27,045 bases of DNA from JANWZL01 sp037445185 (GTDB lineage Bacteria; Pseudomonadota; Gammaproteobacteria; Burkholderiales; Thiobacillaceae): NCBI GenBank assembly GCA_037445185.1, contig JBBIKZ010000021.1:1-27045 (forward strand), given 5' to 3'. Shown here piece by piece: positions 7,619 through 23,250 of the stretch. Under the pieces are notes generated by a model. The model saw nothing but the letters and a program-made list of their open reading frames with translations. It made no database searches and was not told the DNA's origin. The position numbers and the translations under genes are program-made. Within the stretch, counting starts at the first letter, position 1. Every line of letters begins with the position of its first letter.

Positions 7619-8709
7619 GTCTCAAATGCGGCATCGTCGGTTTGCCCAACGTCGGCAAGTCCACCCTGTTCAATGCGCTCACCCGTGCGGGCATTGCCGC
7701 CGAAAACTACCCCTTCTGCACCATAGAGCCCAACGTGGGCGTGGTGGAGGTGCCTGACCCCCGTCTGCAGAAGCTCGCGCAGATCGTCAAGCCCCAGCGG
7801 GTCGTGCCGGCCATCGTCGAATTCGTCGACATCGCCGGACTGGTGGCGGGGGCGTCCAAGGGCGAGGGACTGGGCAATCAGTTCCTGGCCAACATCCGGG
7901 AGACGGACGCCATCGCCCATGTGGTGCGCTGTTTCGAGAACGAGAATGTGGTGCACGTGGCGGGCCGGGTGGATCCGGTGTCGGACATCGAGGTGATCAA
8001 TACCGAGCTGGCCCTCGCCGACATGGCCACCGTCGAAAAGGCCCTGGCGCGTCACGCCAAGGTGGCGCGGGCCGGGGGCGACAAGGAGGCGCAGCGCCTG
8101 GTGGCGGTGCTGGAAAAGGCCCTGCAGGGGCTCAACGCGGGGCGGCCTGTGCGCGCGCTGGATCTCTACGACGAGGAGCGGGCCCTGCTCAAGCCGCTCT
8201 TCCTGCTCACCGTCAAGCCCACCATGTATGTGGCCAACGTCGATGAGCAGGGTCTCAAGGGCAATCCCTTGCTAGAGCGGGTGCAGGCCTACGCGGCCGC
8301 CGAGGGCGCGCCGGTGGTGCCGGTCTGCGCCGCCCTGGAGGCGGAGATCGTCGACCTCGATGACGAGGAGAAGGCGGTGTTCCTCGAGGACCTGGGGCTC
8401 GCCGAGCCGGGGCTCAACCGCGTCATACGCGCCGCCTACGACCTGTTGGGCCTGCAGACCTTCTTCACCGCCGGGCCGAAGGAGGTGCGGGCATGGACCA
8501 TACACAAGGGCGACACTGCGCCCCAGGCCGCCGGGGTGATCCACAGCGATTTCGAAAAGGGCTTCATCCGTGCGCAGACCATCGCCTACGAGGATTTCAT
8601 CGCCTGCGGTGGAGAACAGGGCGCCAAGGAGGCCGGCAAGCTGCGCGCCGAGGGGCGGGACTACGTAGTCAAGAACGGGGACGTGATGAATTTCCTGTTC
8701 AACGTCTGA
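7615..8709 (+). CDS. ychF: Ribosome-binding ATPase YchF (OLA1 family)
   Basis: Obg-related P-loop protein that binds ribosomes and prefers ATP over GTP. The 364-aa length fits the family. It has the Walker A GLPNVGKST (residues 9-17), switch region PFCTIEPNVGVV, Walker B FVDIAGLVAGASKGEGLGNQFL, and NVDE (208-211) in place of the NKxD that confers GTP specificity. The C-terminal TGS domain (VRAWTIHKGDTAPQAAGVIHSDFEKGFIRA ... VKNGDVMNFLFNV) is complete. The start at 7615 overlaps the pth stop (ATGA) and gives the canonical MSLKCGIVG N-terminus; the longer in-frame start at 7516 lies within pth and is rejected. Initiation is likely coupled to pth. Confidence 0.97.
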   Translation: MSLKCGIVGLPNVGKSTLFNALTRAGIAAENYPFCTIEPNVGVVEVPDPRLQKLAQIVKPQRVVPAIVEFVDIAGLVAGASKGEGLGNQFLANIRETDAIAHVVRCFENENVVHVAGRVDPVSDIEVINTELALADMATVEKALARHAKVARAGGDKEAQRLVAVLEKALQGLNAGRPVRALDLYDEERALLKPLFLLTVKPTMYVANVDEQGLKGNPLLERVQAYAAAEGAPVVPVCAALEAEIVDLDDEEKAVFLEDLGLAEPGLNRVIRAAYDLLGLQTFFTAGPKEVRAWTIHKGDTAPQAAGVIHSDFEKGFIRAQTIAYEDFIACGGEQGAKEAGKLRAEGRDYVVKNGDVMNFLFNV

Positions 8710-8742
8710 GCGCGGCCTGAGGAGGCTGTGGCTGGAACGGCG

Positions 8743-8771
8743 TTGACAAGACGTTGGACCATTAGCATAAT
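8743..8771 (+). promoter_or_regulatory. Strong sigma70 promoter of the tRNA-tuf operon
   Basis: Perfect -35 TTGACA (8743-8748), exact 17-base spacer, -10 CATAAT (8766-8771, 5 of 6 consensus), then a GC-rich discriminator (GCCCTGC). The start of transcription would fall about 6-8 bases before tRNA-Tyr at 8785. A GC-rich discriminator on a stable-RNA promoter is the pattern known for ppGpp/DksA stringent control. That regulation is inferred. Confidence 0.88.
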
Positions 8772-8784
8772 GCCCTGCTTTCGC

Positions 8785-8869
<85 letters not shown>

Positions 8870-8964
8870 GGATCGAGTACATGAGCGGGTAGCGTCGCTG
8901 ACTCGCCGTGGCGGTGCAAGCGGTTCGGTAACGGATGAAACATGGCCGTTGGACGTGGCCGAAG

Positions 8965-9038
<74 letters not shown>

Positions 9039-9078
9039 GATTGAGAGGCAGGGCAAAGCAGGTGACGTGCAGAATTCC

Positions 9079-9153
<75 letters not shown>

Positions 9154-9213
9154 GGTTGTATAGTGCCGAGTTTGTTGAAATTGGGTGAACCTTTAGCGCT
9201 GAGGGGTAGAGCA

Positions 9214-10407
<1,194 letters not shown>

Positions 10408-10435
10408 GATTCTTTATCGAAAGAGCAAGTATCGG

Positions 10436-10457
10436 GGCGTCCCCGGCGCGGGACGCC
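10436..10457 (+). terminator. Hairpin between tuf and tRNA-Trp
   Basis: 8-bp stem GGCGTCCC/GGGACGCC (10436-10443 with 10450-10457), 6-base loop, followed by only a weak T-rich stretch (TTGGTTTCTC). It may be a partial terminator or processing site that sets tuf expression apart from tRNA-Trp-secE-nusG. Confidence 0.5.
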
Positions 10458-10473
10458 TTGGTTTCTCTGCCGC

Positions 10474-10549
10474 AGGGGCATAGCTCAATTGGCAGAGCGT
10501 CGGTCTCCAAAACCGAAGGTTGGGGGTTCGAGACCCTCTGCCCCTGCCA
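10474..10549 (+). tRNA. tRNA-Trp (anticodon CCA)
   Basis: 76-nt cloverleaf. Acceptor AGGGGCA (10474-10480) pairs TGCCCCT (10539-10545); anticodon stem TCGGT/ACCGA with CCA at 10507-10509; discriminator G and encoded CCA at 10547-10549. It lies 21 bases before secE. Confidence 0.97.
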
Positions 10550-10570
10550 TCCACGAATGACTGGATAAGC

Positions 10571-10918
10571 ATGGCCGACAACATCAAGCTCCTGGTCGCG
10601 GCGTTGCTCGCGGCGGCCGGTGTGGCGGGCTTTTACCTGCTTGCCGACAGTCCGACCGTGCTGCGTGTGCTCGCGGTCCTGGCCGGGCTTGCGGCGGCCG
10701 CCGTCGTCGTCTACTACACGGCGCCGGGCAGGCAGTTCGTGCTTTTCGCCGGCGAGGCCCGCGACGAGGCGCGCAAGGTGGTGTGGCCCACCCGCAAGGA
10801 GACCATGCAGATGACCGGGGTGGTCATCCTGTTCGTGATCGTCATGGCCCTGTTTCTGTGGCTGGTGGATGGGGCCTTGTTCTGGGTGGTGAAGACCCTC
10901 ATGGGCAGGAGTGAATGA
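10571..10918 (+). CDS. secE: Protein translocase subunit SecE
   Basis: Essential inner-membrane subunit that clamps the SecY channel. The 115-aa protein has two N-terminal hydrophobic segments (about residues 6-26 and 32-50), the conserved amphipathic cytoplasmic helix with EARKVVWPTRKET, and the third transmembrane segment (GVVILFVIVMALFLWLV). This is the three-helix form found in E. coli. The start is ATG at 10571 (MADNIK); the longer in-frame start overlaps tRNA-Trp and is rejected. The stop overlaps the nusG start (ATGA at 10915). Confidence 0.95.
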   Translation: MADNIKLLVAALLAAAGVAGFYLLADSPTVLRVLAVLAGLAAAAVVVYYTAPGRQFVLFAGEARDEARKVVWPTRKETMQMTGVVILFVIVMALFLWLVDGALFWVVKTLMGRSE

Positions 10919-11451
10919 TGGCGATGCAGTGGTACGTGGTGCATGCCTATTCGGGTTTCGAGAAGAGCGTGCAGCGTGCGCTCAAGGAGCGTATCGAACG
11001 CGCCGGCATGCAGGACAAGTTCGGCGAGATCCTGGTGCCCGTGGAGGAGGTCGTCGAAATGAAGGGCGGCCAGAAGAGCGTCACCGAACGCAAATTCTTC
11101 CCCGGCTATGTCCTGGTGCAGATGGAAATGGACGATGCCACCTGGCATCTGGTGAAGAGCACGCCCAAGGTCACCGGTTTCGTCGGCGGCACCGCCACCA
11201 AGCCTTCACCCATCAGCGAGCGGGAGGTGCAGGCCATCCTGCAGCAGATCCAGGAGGGCGTCGAGAAACCGCGGCCCAAGGTGCTCTATGAGCCGGGCGA
11301 GCTGGTGCGCATCATCGACGGTCCGTTCAGCGACTTCAATGGGTCGGTGGAAGAGGTCAATTACGAAAAGAACAAGCTGCGGGTGTCGGTGACCATCTTC
11401 GGTCGCGCCACCCCGGTGGAATTGGATTTTTCCCAGGTGGAGAAGGCCTGA
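10915..11451 (+). CDS. nusG: Transcription elongation/termination factor NusG
   Basis: Binds RNA polymerase, suppresses pausing, and links transcription to Rho or to ribosomal protein S10. The 178-aa protein has the NGN domain (WYVVHAYSGFEKSVQ ... ERKFFPGYVLVQMEM, HLVKSTPKVTGFVGG) and a C-terminal KOW domain (GELVRIIDGPFSDFNGSVEEVNYEKNKLRVSVTIFGRATPVELDFSQVEKA). Three Met codons are possible (10915, 10918, 10924). AGGAG at 10907-10911 best fits 10918, but the first one gives the ATGA overlap with secE. It is followed by a 120-base structured gap before rplK. Confidence 0.96.
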   Translation: MMAMQWYVVHAYSGFEKSVQRALKERIERAGMQDKFGEILVPVEEVVEMKGGQKSVTERKFFPGYVLVQMEMDDATWHLVKSTPKVTGFVGGTATKPSPISEREVQAILQQIQEGVEKPRPKVLYEPGELVRIIDGPFSDFNGSVEEVNYEKNKLRVSVTIFGRATPVELDFSQVEKA

Positions 11452-11456
11452 ATGGG

Positions 11457-11507
11457 CCTCGTGGTCGTACGACCCAGCCGCCTGCGCCGGGAGGGCCCGG
11501 CACGAGG
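11457..11507. other. Structured nusG-rplK spacer
   Basis: Three nested or adjacent pairings: CCTCGTG (11457-11463) with CACGAGG (11501-11507); the 12-base palindrome GGTCGTACGACC (11463-11474); and GCCGGG/CCCGGC (11486-11491 with 11496-11501). There is no T-tract. It lies about 65 bases before the rplK start, where L1 autoregulatory leaders occur in other bacteria; I could not identify an L1 site itself. Confidence 0.4.
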
Positions 11508-11571
11508 AGCGCCAGTAGGCAGCGAGATCTGCTGAACGTGCGTTAGGACTCACCAACGATAGGAGCCAGTC

Positions 11572-12003
11572 ATGGCGAAGAAAGTAGTCGGCTACATCAA
11601 GCTGCAAGTGCCGGCGGGCAAGGCCAATCCCTCGCCGCCCATCGGGCCCGCGCTCGGTCAGCGGGGCCTGAACATCATGGAATTCTGCAAGGCCTTCAAC
11701 GCCCAGACGCAGGGCATGGAGCCTGGGCTGCCCATCCCCGTGGTGATCACCGCCTACGCGGACAAGAGTTTCACCTTCATCATGAAGACGCCGCCGGCGA
11801 CGGTGCTGATCAAGAAGGCCGCCGGCGTGCAAAAGGGCTCCGCCAAGCCGCACACGGACAAGGTCGGCACCATCACGCGCGCCCAGCTGGAGGAGATCGC
11901 CAAGACCAAGATGCCCGATCTGACCGCGGCGGACATGGACGCCGCCGTGCGGACCATTGCCGGCAGTGCCCGCAGCATGGGCTTGAACGTCGAGGGGGTG
12001 TGA
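11572..12003 (+). CDS. rplK: Large-subunit ribosomal protein uL11
   Basis: Binds the GTPase-associated region of 23S rRNA with L10/L12 and is needed for RelA activation. The 143-aa protein is full length and shows GYIKLQVPAGKANPSPPIGPALGQRGLNIMEFCKAFN (N-terminal domain with the proline-rich stretch) and the rRNA-binding C-terminal domain (VGTITRAQLEEIAKTKMPDL ... GSARSMGLNVEGV). AGGAG at 11561-11565 gives a clear start. It is separated from rplA by one base. Confidence 0.98.
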   Translation: MAKKVVGYIKLQVPAGKANPSPPIGPALGQRGLNIMEFCKAFNAQTQGMEPGLPIPVVITAYADKSFTFIMKTPPATVLIKKAAGVQKGSAKPHTDKVGTITRAQLEEIAKTKMPDLTAADMDAAVRTIAGSARSMGLNVEGV

Positions 12004-12004
12004 C

Positions 12005-12709
12005 ATGGCCAAGGTCTCCAAGCGCGTCAAGGCCCTCAAGGCCAAGGTGGACCGCACCAAGCTCTACAGCGTCGACGAGGCGCTGGCCCTGGTGAAGCAG
12101 GCGGCCACCGCCAAGTTCGACGAGTCGGTCGACGTCGCCGTGAATCTGGGTGTGGACCCGAGGAAGTCGGATCAGGTCGTGCGTGGCTCGGTGGTCATGC
12201 CGCGAGGCACCGGCAAGAGCGTGCGCGTGGCCGTGTTCGCCCAGGGCGCGGCGGCGGAGGCGGCCCGGGCCGCCGGTGCGGACATCGTCGGTTTCGACGA
12301 CCTCGCCGCCGAGGTCAAGGGTGGTCGCATGGACTTCGATGTGGTGATCGCCACCCCGGATGCGATGAAAGTGGTGGGGCAGCTGGGCCAGATCCTGGGT
12401 CCGCGCGGGCTCATGCCCAACCCCAAGGTGGGCACGGTCACCCCCAACGTGGCGGAGGCGGTGAAGAATGCCAAGGCGGGCCAGGTGCAATACCGGACCG
12501 ACAAGGCCGGCATCATCCATGCCACCATCGGCCGCGCGTCATTCGAGGTCGAGGCCCTGCGGGAAAACCTGCAGGCCCTGCTGGAGGCGTTGAACAAGGC
12601 CAAACCGGCCAGCGCCAAGGGCATTTACATGAAAAAGGTGGCGCTCTCCAGCACCATGGGCATCGGTGTGCGGGTGGACCAGACCAGCCTGCAGATGCAC
12701 CAGCAGTAA
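12005..12709 (+). CDS. rplA: Large-subunit ribosomal protein uL1
   Basis: Forms the mobile L1 stalk that helps eject deacylated tRNA. In many bacteria it also represses its own L11-L1 operon by binding the mRNA. The 234-aa protein has the expected KFDESVDVAVNLGVDPRKSDQVVRGSVVMPRGTGK start, GPRGLMPNPKVGTV and YRTDKAGIIHATIG motifs. Its GAGGGG ribosome site lies within the end of rplK, so the two genes are coupled. A stable hairpin and a heptamer element follow it before rplJ. Confidence 0.98.
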   Translation: MAKVSKRVKALKAKVDRTKLYSVDEALALVKQAATAKFDESVDVAVNLGVDPRKSDQVVRGSVVMPRGTGKSVRVAVFAQGAAAEAARAAGADIVGFDDLAAEVKGGRMDFDVVIATPDAMKVVGQLGQILGPRGLMPNPKVGTVTPNVAEAVKNAKAGQVQYRTDKAGIIHATIGRASFEVEALRENLQALLEALNKAKPASAKGIYMKKVALSSTMGIGVRVDQTSLQMHQQ

Positions 12710-12720
12710 GCGAATTGGGG

Positions 12721-12748
12721 CCGCCTGCCCTCTTCGGGGGGCAGGCGG
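12721..12748 (+). terminator. Stable cUUCGg hairpin after rplA
   Basis: 12-bp continuous stem (12721-12732 with 12737-12748, one G-U) closed by a UUCG tetraloop in the extra-stable C(UUCG)G context. No U-tract follows. It is 12 bases after the rplA stop and probably acts as an RNA-processing or 3'-protection element, or a weak attenuator, between the L11-L1 and L10-L12 units. Confidence 0.6.
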
Positions 12749-12760
12749 GTTGTCCAAGAC

Positions 12761-12901
12761 CGTAGGGGAGTCAGGGTTCGGGATACAGGTGACAGGTTAC
12801 ATAACCTGACTGTGCCGAACATGGGCGCTTAATACGGGAGAACGGTCGTTGGTTTGGGGTTTCTGGACCCTGTAACCTGCAACCTGAATCCCGACCCTAC
12901 G
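12761..12901. repeat. Heptamer inverted-repeat element 2 (rplA-rplJ)
   Basis: The left arm has 7-mers TCAGGGT, TCGGGAT, ACAGGTG, ACAGGTT (12771-12798); the right arm has CCTGTAA, CCTGCAA, CCTGAAT, CCCGACC (12869-12896). Bases 12778-12801 pair with 12871-12894 at 21 of 24 positions. CGTAGGG (12761-12767) then pairs with CCCTACG (12895-12901), with ten extra bases on the left side. The non-consensus CGGG unit appears in both arms. The 70-base centre is not itself symmetric. Confidence 0.85.
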
Positions 12902-12902
12902 C

Positions 12903-13020
12903 AGACGGCGTTACCCGAAGCAGGAAAAGCATGTCGATGTTGCTCCTGAATCAGGCCGCCGGTGGGGCCCGAACCGTACGACACAACGGGCGGCGAGGGT
13001 GTGATTGACGAAAGGAGTCG
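12903..13020 (+). promoter_or_regulatory. Likely L10 (rplJ) autoregulatory leader
   Basis: The ~120 bases before rplJ can form a stem CAGGA/TCCTG (12921-12925 with 12944-12948) with an AAA bulge, then GCA/TGC, an asymmetric shape compatible with the kink-turn bound by the L10-L12 complex in other bacteria. An outer GGCG/CGCC pairing is possible. The position matches the known L10 leader; the identification is inferred from location and shape, not a covariance match. Confidence 0.45.
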
Positions 13021-13024
13021 GACC

Positions 13025-13555
13025 TTGAGTCTCAATCTTGATGACAAGAAGGCGGTCGTCGCCGAGATCAGCGCGCAGCTCGCCACGGCCCAGGCCGTGG
13101 TGGTCGCCGAATATCGCGGCGTCACCGTCACCAACATGACGGCCCTACGCAAGAAGGCCCGCGAGAGCGGCGTCTATCTGCGGGTGTTGAAGAACACCCT
13201 GGCGCGCCGGGCCGTGGCGGGTACGCCATTCGAGGGACTGGCCGGTCAGCTGACCGGTCCCCTCGCCTATGGCATCTCCGCCGATCCGGTGGCGGTGGCC
13301 AAGGTCCTGAACGATTTCGCCAAGGCCAACGACAAGTTCGTGATCAAGGCGGGCGCCATGGCCAATCGCGTGATGTCTCCCCAGGACGTCACGGCGCTGG
13401 CCAGCATGCCCAGCCGCGATGAACTGTTGGCCATGCTCATGGGCACCATGCAGGCGCCCATCGCCAAGTTCGTGCGCACGCTCAACGAAGTGCCGGGCAA
13501 ATTCGTCCGCACCCTCGCGGCGCTGCGCGACGAGCGCGAGAAGCAGGCGGCGTGA
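13025..13555 (+). CDS. rplJ: Large-subunit ribosomal protein uL10
   Basis: Anchors L7/L12 dimers to the ribosome to form the stalk that recruits translation GTPases; the L10-L12 complex represses its own mRNA. The 176-aa protein starts at a TTG codon at 13025 (SLNLDDKKAVVAEISAQL), chosen because AAGGAG at 13012-13017 is ideally spaced and family proteins begin (M)SLN/ALN. A longer in-frame start at 12962 would add unrelated residues. The body is typical: VVAEYRGVTVTNMTALRKKARESGVYLRVLKNTLARRAV, then the C-terminal helix that binds L12. A TTG start is rare for so abundant a protein and may limit its synthesis relative to L7/L12. Confidence 0.95.
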   Translation: MSLNLDDKKAVVAEISAQLATAQAVVVAEYRGVTVTNMTALRKKARESGVYLRVLKNTLARRAVAGTPFEGLAGQLTGPLAYGISADPVAVAKVLNDFAKANDKFVIKAGAMANRVMSPQDVTALASMPSRDELLAMLMGTMQAPIAKFVRTLNEVPGKFVRTLAALRDEREKQAA

Positions 13556-13580
13556 TCCATTCAGGCTCGACCGTATCGCT

Positions 13581-13613
13581 CAAGAAAACGAAGGGCCGCC
13601 CCGAGTTTTCTTG
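13581..13613 (+). other. rplJ-rplL intercistronic hairpin 1
   Basis: Perfect 9-bp stem CAAGAAAAC/GTTTTCTTG (13581-13589 with 13605-13613), with an inner GGG/CCC pair. It resembles a terminator stem but lacks a trailing U-run. It is followed by a second GC-rich hairpin at about 13631. Confidence 0.6.
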
Positions 13614-13628
13614 CTCCCCCTCGGGGGC

Positions 13629-13652
13629 GGGCTGGGCTTGGCCCGGCCCGGG
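13629..13652 (+). other. rplJ-rplL intercistronic hairpin 2
   Basis: GGGCTGGGC pairs GCCCGGCCC across a 3-base loop (9 bp, one G-U); boundaries are approximate. The surrounding C5/G5-rich sequence resembles intergenic repeats I associate with betaproteobacterial genomes. With hairpin 1 it fills the 137-base gap before rplL, where processing or differential stability could raise L7/L12 over L10. Confidence 0.5.
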
Positions 13653-13692
13653 GGCTCTCTAATGCAACTTTGACTTGATTTAGGAGTGCAAC

Positions 13693-14079
13693 ATGGCTTT
13701 GTCCAAAGCTGAAATCCTCGATGCCATCGCCGGCATGACCGTTCTGGAGCTCTCCGAGCTCATCAAGGACATGGAAGAGAAGTTCGGCGTGTCCGCCGCC
13801 GCCGCCACGGTGGCCGTGGCCGCCGGTCCCGCCGCGGGCGCCGCGGCCGCGCCGGCTGCCGAAGAGAAGACCGAGTTCGACGTGATCCTGGCCGCCGCCG
13901 GCGCCAACAAGGTGAACGTGATCAAGGTCGTGCGTGCCATCACCGGCCTGGGCCTAAAAGAGGCCAAGGACCTGGTGGACGGCGCACCCAAGCCGGTGAA
14001 GGAAGGCGTGCCCAAGGCCGAGGCCGAGGACATCAAGAAGCAGCTCACCGAAGCTGGCGCCACCGTCGAGATCAAGTAA
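13693..14079 (+). CDS. rplL: Large-subunit ribosomal protein bL12 (L7/L12)
   Basis: Stalk protein, present in several copies per ribosome, that recruits and activates EF-Tu, EF-G and other GTPases. The 128-aa protein has the N-terminal dimerisation/L10-binding domain (ILDAIAGMTVLELSELIKDMEEKFGVSAA), an Ala-rich flexible hinge (~residues 36-55), and the C-terminal domain with FDVILAAAGANKVNVIKVVRAITGLGLKEAKDLVDGAPKPVKEGV. AGGAG at 13682-13686 is a good ribosome site. It is separated from rplJ by 137 bases holding two hairpins and from rpoB by 155 bases holding an attenuator-like hairpin. Confidence 0.98.
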   Translation: MALSKAEILDAIAGMTVLELSELIKDMEEKFGVSAAAATVAVAAGPAAGAAAAPAAEEKTEFDVILAAAGANKVNVIKVVRAITGLGLKEAKDLVDGAPKPVKEGVPKAEAEDIKKQLTEAGATVEIK

Positions 14080-14112
14080 TCCCGGCGTGTCGGGGCACAT
14101 TGCCTGTGGCTT

Positions 14113-14138
14113 GGCTGGCGGCCTTCCGGCCGCCAGCC
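14113..14138 (+). terminator. Attenuator-like hairpin between rplL and rpoB
   Basis: Perfect 11-bp stem GGCTGGCGGCC/GGCCGCCAGCC with loop TTCC, followed by TTTA only. In E. coli a partial terminator in this spacer lets only part of the rplJL transcription continue into rpoBC; position and structure here suggest the same role. Confidence 0.7.
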
Positions 14139-14186
14139 TTTACGCATTTGAGGCGTCAGCGCTGAGGGATCCGCGGTTTATCCGAT

Positions 14187-14214
14187 CCTGATCCCTGACC
14201 CCTGACACCTGACC
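14187..14214. repeat. Heptamer element 3, right arm only (before rpoB)
   Basis: Four uninterrupted 7-mers CCTGATC, CCTGACC, CCTGACA, CCTGACC, followed by TCTGGAG, ending 20 bases before the rpoB start. No matching left CAGG arm is seen in the rplL-rpoB spacer. This looks like a half element or a tandem array of the same unit. Confidence 0.8.
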
Positions 14215-14234
14215 TCTGGAGAGACGGAGCCGTC

Positions 14235-18344
<4,110 letters not shown>

Positions 18345-18347
18345 GGG

Positions 18348-18480
18348 TCAGGGTTCAGGTTACAGGGTTCAGGTTACAGGTTAGGGTTTTGAGGTTTTTT
18401 TGATTGTCTGGGGCGAAGACAGGTATGGGAATGCGGTTGGGTTTTACTGTTTCCCATCACCTGTTCCCTGTCCTCTGACA
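18348..18480. repeat. Heptamer inverted-repeat element 4 (rpoB-rpoC)
   Basis: The left arm is five perfect in-phase units TCAGGGT, TCAGGTT, ACAGGGT, TCAGGTT, ACAGGTT (18348-18382), starting 4 bases after the rpoB stop. The right arm is CCTGTTC, CCTGTCC, TCTGACA (18460-18480), ending 6 bases before the rpoC ribosome site. Arm complementarity is imperfect but keeps the CAGG/CCTG phase. The ~77-base centre includes a run of seven T. Confidence 0.82.
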
Positions 18481-18496
18481 CGACACGGAGTGTCAC

Positions 18497-22693
<4,197 letters not shown>

Positions 22694-22732
22694 CAGCCGG
22701 TCGGCCACTCCATACACTTCATAGTCTTTTCG

Positions 22733-22754
22733 ACGGCCCGCCTCGGCGGGCCGT
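22733..22754 (+). terminator. Hairpin between rpoC and rpsL
   Basis: 9-bp stem ACGGCCCGC/GCGGGCCGT with a 4-base loop (CTCG), 39 bases after rpoC. It lacks a U-tract (GTTGCCC follows), so termination would be weak or Rho-assisted. It probably marks the boundary with the str operon (rpsL-rpsG-fusA-tuf). Confidence 0.55.
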
Positions 22755-22839
22755 GTTGCCCGTGGACACGGCCCGTGCATGGGTCTGCGCTGGCGTTACG
22801 GAATCCATACAGATCAGGAACACATCAGGAACCTAATCG

Positions 22840-23220
22840 ATGCCTACCATCAACCAACTGGTGCGGAAGCCGCGCAAGGCTCCCGTCGAAAAGAGCAAGG
22901 TGCCGGCCATGGAGTCATGCCCGCAGAAACGCGGCGTGTGCACGCGGGTCTACACCACCACGCCGAAGAAGCCCAACTCGGCGCTGCGCAAGGTGGCGAA
23001 GGTGCGCCTGTCCAACGGCTACGAGGTGATCGGCTATATCGGCGGCGAGGGTCACAACCTGCAGGAGCACTCGGTGGTGCTGGTGCGCGGCGGACGGGTC
23101 AAGGATCTGCCGGGCGTGCGCTACCACATCGTGCGCGGCAGCTTGGACACCCAGGGTGTGAAGGACCGCAAGCAGGGCCGCTCCAAGTACGGTGCCAAGC
23201 GGGCGAAGGCCGGTAAATAA
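22840..23220 (+). CDS. rpsL: Small-subunit ribosomal protein uS12
   Basis: Controls decoding accuracy at the A site. The 126-aa protein is near-identical in its core to the family (CPQKRGVCTRVYTTTPKKPNSALRKVAKVRLSNGYEV and HNLQEHSVVLVRGGRVKDLPGVRYHIVRG). The lysines in TPKKPNS and GRVKDLPG, whose changes give streptomycin resistance, are wild type. The ribosome site AGGA at 22827-22830 lies in the second of two 9-base direct repeats (ATCAGGAAC at 22813-22821 and 22824-22832). It is the first gene of the rpsL-rpsG-fusA-tuf unit. Confidence 0.98.
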   Translation: MPTINQLVRKPRKAPVEKSKVPAMESCPQKRGVCTRVYTTTPKKPNSALRKVAKVRLSNGYEVIGYIGGEGHNLQEHSVVLVRGGRVKDLPGVRYHIVRGSLDTQGVKDRKQGRSKYGAKRAKAGK

Positions 23221-23250
23221 CCCCGGCCAAGATCATCCAGGAGTACCAAC

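Noticed and set aside
9159..9164. TATAGT between tRNA-Thr and tuf as a separate tuf promoter -10
   Set aside because: There is no -35 at a proper distance, and the strong promoter at 8743 already accounts for the operon.
18348..18382. Short tandem repeats considered as a CRISPR array or VNTR
   Set aside because: Units are 7 bases with no spacers between them and no cas genes nearby; the opposing complementary arm points to an inverted repeat.
18376..18395. GGTTAGGGTTTT resembling a telomere repeat
   Set aside because: It is the degenerate end of the heptamer array between rpoB and rpoC in a chromosomal operon; there is no terminal context.
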